Position numbers and translations under genes: made by a program
The notes under the pieces: generated by a model
The model's database searches: none
What the model saw: the letters and a program-made list of their open reading frames with translations, nothing else
What the model was told of the DNA's origin: nothing
Source of the DNA: Patescibacteria group bacterium
Lineage (GTDB): Bacteria; Patescibacteriota; Gracilibacteria; UM-FILTER-43-11
Direction of reading: 5' to 3'
Assembly: GCA_018814945.1 (NCBI GenBank)
Contig: JAHIYT010000070.1
Span: 1-5,572, forward strand
DNA: 5,572 nucleotides
Shown: positions 3,978 to 5,572 of the stretch, in pieces
Position numbering within the stretch: position 1 is the first letter of the stretch
Layout: each line of letters opens with the position of its first letter

Positions 3978-5572
3978 TTAAATATTTTCTTTAGCTATTT
4001 TCAACCACTCCCTAACCTTTTTTGGTACATGTTCGAGTTTCATTTCTTCAATGGTCACACCTTGCGGTAATGCCTTTAAAAACATTCGGCCAAAGTCTTT
4101 TTGAATTACACGATTATCCAGAACGATCATAACTCCGTAATCTTTTTGGGAGCGTATTAAGCGACCAAACCCCTGACGAAATTTCAGAATTGCGCGAGGA
4201 ACCGTGAATTCCATAAATCCGTTGCTGAACATCTGACTTCTTACCTTATATATAGGGTCACTTGGAACATCAAATGGTAATTTATGTATTACAAGAGTTG
4301 TAAGGGCATCACCGGCTATATCAATTCCCTCCCAAAAACTAGCTGTACCAAGTAATACGGAATTTTTTGGATTATTCATGTAAGCCTTAAAGATTTTTGC
4401 GCGCCCACCACTTATTCTTTGAGCAAGAACTTTTGGATCCTGACTTGTGAGCTCATGCATCAAATTCAGATAGACGTTCTCCAGAGCTCCATGAGATGTA
4501 AATAAACCGAGTAAACCTCCTCCGATTGACTTAATCAGATTTTTCATAAAATCACTGACCTGAGTAATACTATTTCTGGCCTGAACCGGAAATAAGTCGT
4601 TTGGAGTTATTACATACACCTGACTTTCATAGTCGAATGGGGTATCGAGAATTAATTCTTCAAAACTTTCATCAAGCCCGAGCATTTGACGGAAGTAAGT
4701 GAATGGATGTTGTTCTATTTCATCCATGCCTTCTTGCGTAAGTTTTACACCAAGTGTTGCAGAAGTGAGTATTATAGATTTTTTTTCGTCATATAACTTT
4801 TCCTTAAGGTGAGGGCCGACCATCATCGGAGCGAGCTTGATGGATATAATTCCACTCATATCGGAAGTTATCCACCTGATCCACTCTTTACCTTCATGTT
4901 CTTCATTGAAGAAGTTATGCAAATGACCGAGTTGTTCGGAAAGAATCCCAATTTCCTGCACTAATTCGTCTAGAAAGTCGCCTTGTTCCGGGAATTCTTC
5001 ACCTTCAGAAAGCTCAATTGCTGCAGCAAACTTTTTAAGTCCTCGCATCCACTCCATAATCTTCTCATGAATGGAATTAAGTGAATCACCAATATTAACC
5101 CATTCCTCAGTGGCAGTTATTACATGGTCGATTAACAGATTTTCAATAAAAGCTGACTCGGGCACATTGCGATTTACAAAAAGAGCTACGACATTAAAAA
5201 AGTTATCAACCGCTTGTTGCAAATCTGCCACTTCATCTAGTAATGGGCCGATTGATTCAAAGGCTTTGTTGTTTACAAATAAAGTTCCCTCAAATCTTCT
5301 GTTTAAATCACTCAAATGATTCTGAATTGCCTTGATTGGAATAGAAAGTGATTCCTGTTTTATCTCCAAACCAAACGATTTTGTAGCTACTTCTTCAAAA
5401 TGATGTGCCTCATCTACAATTAGATATTGGTAATCGGGAAGTAAATTACCTCCTGAGTCCATATCAGCACAAAGTAGGGCATGATTAACTATAATAATGT
5501 CCGCATCCTCAGCCGCCCTGCGTGCCTCGTGGAGGTAACATTCGCCATATGCCTTGCATTTTTGCGGAGTAC
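3978..5572 (-). CDS. dinG: DinG/XPD-family Fe-S DNA helicase, N-terminus cut by window edge
   Basis: The frame is open from the right edge, giving 530 residues (first full codon 5570-5568). An in-frame ATG at 5462 is internal: the 36 residues before it read as family sequence, with CKAYGEC (5-11) supplying two of the four cysteines that hold the 4Fe-4S cluster, then ADIIIVNHALL (24-34). Later motifs are DEAH at 53-56 (Walker B), TSATL at 269-273 (motif III), LFTSH at 356-360 (motif IV), SFWEGIDI at 411-418 (motif V) and QGFGRLIR at 466-473 (motif VI, arginine finger). The stretch between DEAH and TSATL is the helical arch-type insertion. The Q motif, Walker A and remaining cysteines lie off the window. 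Family members are ATP-dependent 5'-3' helicases that unwind R-loops, D-loops and forked DNA in repair. Whether an N-terminal exonuclease domain is fused, as in Gram-positive DinG, cannot be seen. The gene appears separate from the ATPase operon: 336 bases and a likely terminator lie between. Confidence 0.93.
   Translation of the reverse strand, partial: TPQKCKAYGECYLHEARRAAEDADIIIVNHALLCADMDSGGNLLPDYQYLIVDEAHHFEEVATKSFGLEIKQESLSIPIKAIQNHLSDLNRRFEGTLFVNNKAFESIGPLLDEVADLQQAVDNFFNVVALFVNRNVPESAFIENLLIDHVITATEEWVNIGDSLNSIHEKIMEWMRGLKKFAAAIELSEGEEFPEQGDFLDELVQEIGILSEQLGHLHNFFNEEHEGKEWIRWITSDMSGIISIKLAPMMVGPHLKEKLYDEKKSIILTSATLGVKLTQEGMDEIEQHPFTYFRQMLGLDESFEELILDTPFDYESQVYVITPNDLFPVQARNSITQVSDFMKNLIKSIGGGLLGLFTSHGALENVYLNLMHELTSQDPKVLAQRISGGRAKIFKAYMNNPKNSVLLGTASFWEGIDIAGDALTTLVIHKLPFDVPSDPIYKVRSQMFSNGFMEFTVPRAILKFRQGFGRLIRSQKDYGVMIVLDNRVIQKDFGRMFLKALPQGVTIEEMKLEHVPKKVREWLKIAKENI

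Noticed and set aside
3971..3979. Run of nine T on the plus strand as an intrinsic terminator
   Set aside because: No stable stem precedes it; the upstream bases are AT-rich and unstructured. On the coding strand it is a poly-A tract around the helicase stop.
5071..5319. Plus-strand frame of 82 codons inside the helicase gene
   Set aside because: Antisense to a coding region with clear helicase motifs on both sides; no recognisable features.
5460..5462. ATG at 5462 as the true start of the helicase gene
   Set aside because: The frame stays open to the window edge and the upstream residues include the Fe-S cysteine pair and the VNHALL motif, so the methionine is internal.
1..5572. Recoded UGA (glycine or tryptophan) genetic code
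   Set aside because: All conserved glycines and tryptophans are encoded by GGN and TGG, and no gene needs a read-through TGA. All four visible stops are TAA, so the data neither require nor fully exclude recoding.
1..5572. CRISPR array, tRNA, rRNA, integrase, transposase or toxin-antitoxin genes
   Set aside because: None is visible on either strand; the short repeats present lack the spacer-repeat regularity of CRISPR.

Overview
The window reads almost entirely on the minus strand and looks like a bacterial genome fragment with AT-rich gaps. It carries the first part of a V/A-type (rotary) ATPase operon, preceded on the same strand by a DinG/XPD-type helicase gene. All five genes are bacterial or archaeal in style. 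The four genes whose ends are visible stop with TAA, and none has an in-frame stop under the standard bacterial code. None of the four visible start codons has a properly spaced Shine-Dalgarno sequence. Bacteria with V-type ATPases include clostridia and enterococci, spirochaetes, chlamydiae, Deinococcus-Thermus and some candidate-phylum lineages. The sequence alone does not fix the phylum. Poor SD use and heptanucleotide repeats in the gaps suggest an uncultured lineage, but that is only a guess.

Layout in transcription order, right to left. (1) 5572-3978: helicase gene, cut by the right edge; it has DEAH, SATL, motif V and motif VI, plus two cysteines of the Fe-S region. (2) 3977-3642: a 336-base non-coding gap with a GC-rich hairpin and T-rich tail (likely helicase terminator), a distant inverted repeat, direct repeats, and a good sigma70-type promoter about 45 bases before the next gene. 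(3) 3641-3315: short coiled-coil protein, the peripheral-stalk subunit H/NtpF type. (4) 3223-1226: subunit I (NtpI), the membrane stator. (5) 1158-655: subunit K (NtpK), the rotor-ring proteolipid. (6) 570-1: subunit E (NtpE), the other peripheral-stalk protein, cut by the left edge within a few residues of its usual end.

The gene order H/F-I-K-E is the start of the classic Enterococcus ntp-type operon, so subunits C, A, B and D would be expected beyond the left edge. Together the visible genes encode the membrane ion channel (I plus K ring) and the peripheral stalk (E plus H/F). The catalytic head is not in the window. NtpK keeps every side chain known to bind Na+ in the Enterococcus hirae ring, so a Na+-coupled machine is a reasonable inference.

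The most unusual feature is in the operon gaps. They are 67 to 91 bases long and hold short degenerate repeats: three arrays with a strict 7-base period in two gaps, one of them arranged as a long stem-loop, and a GC-rich 27-base-spaced repeat in the third. I saw no clearly new defence or mobile system.
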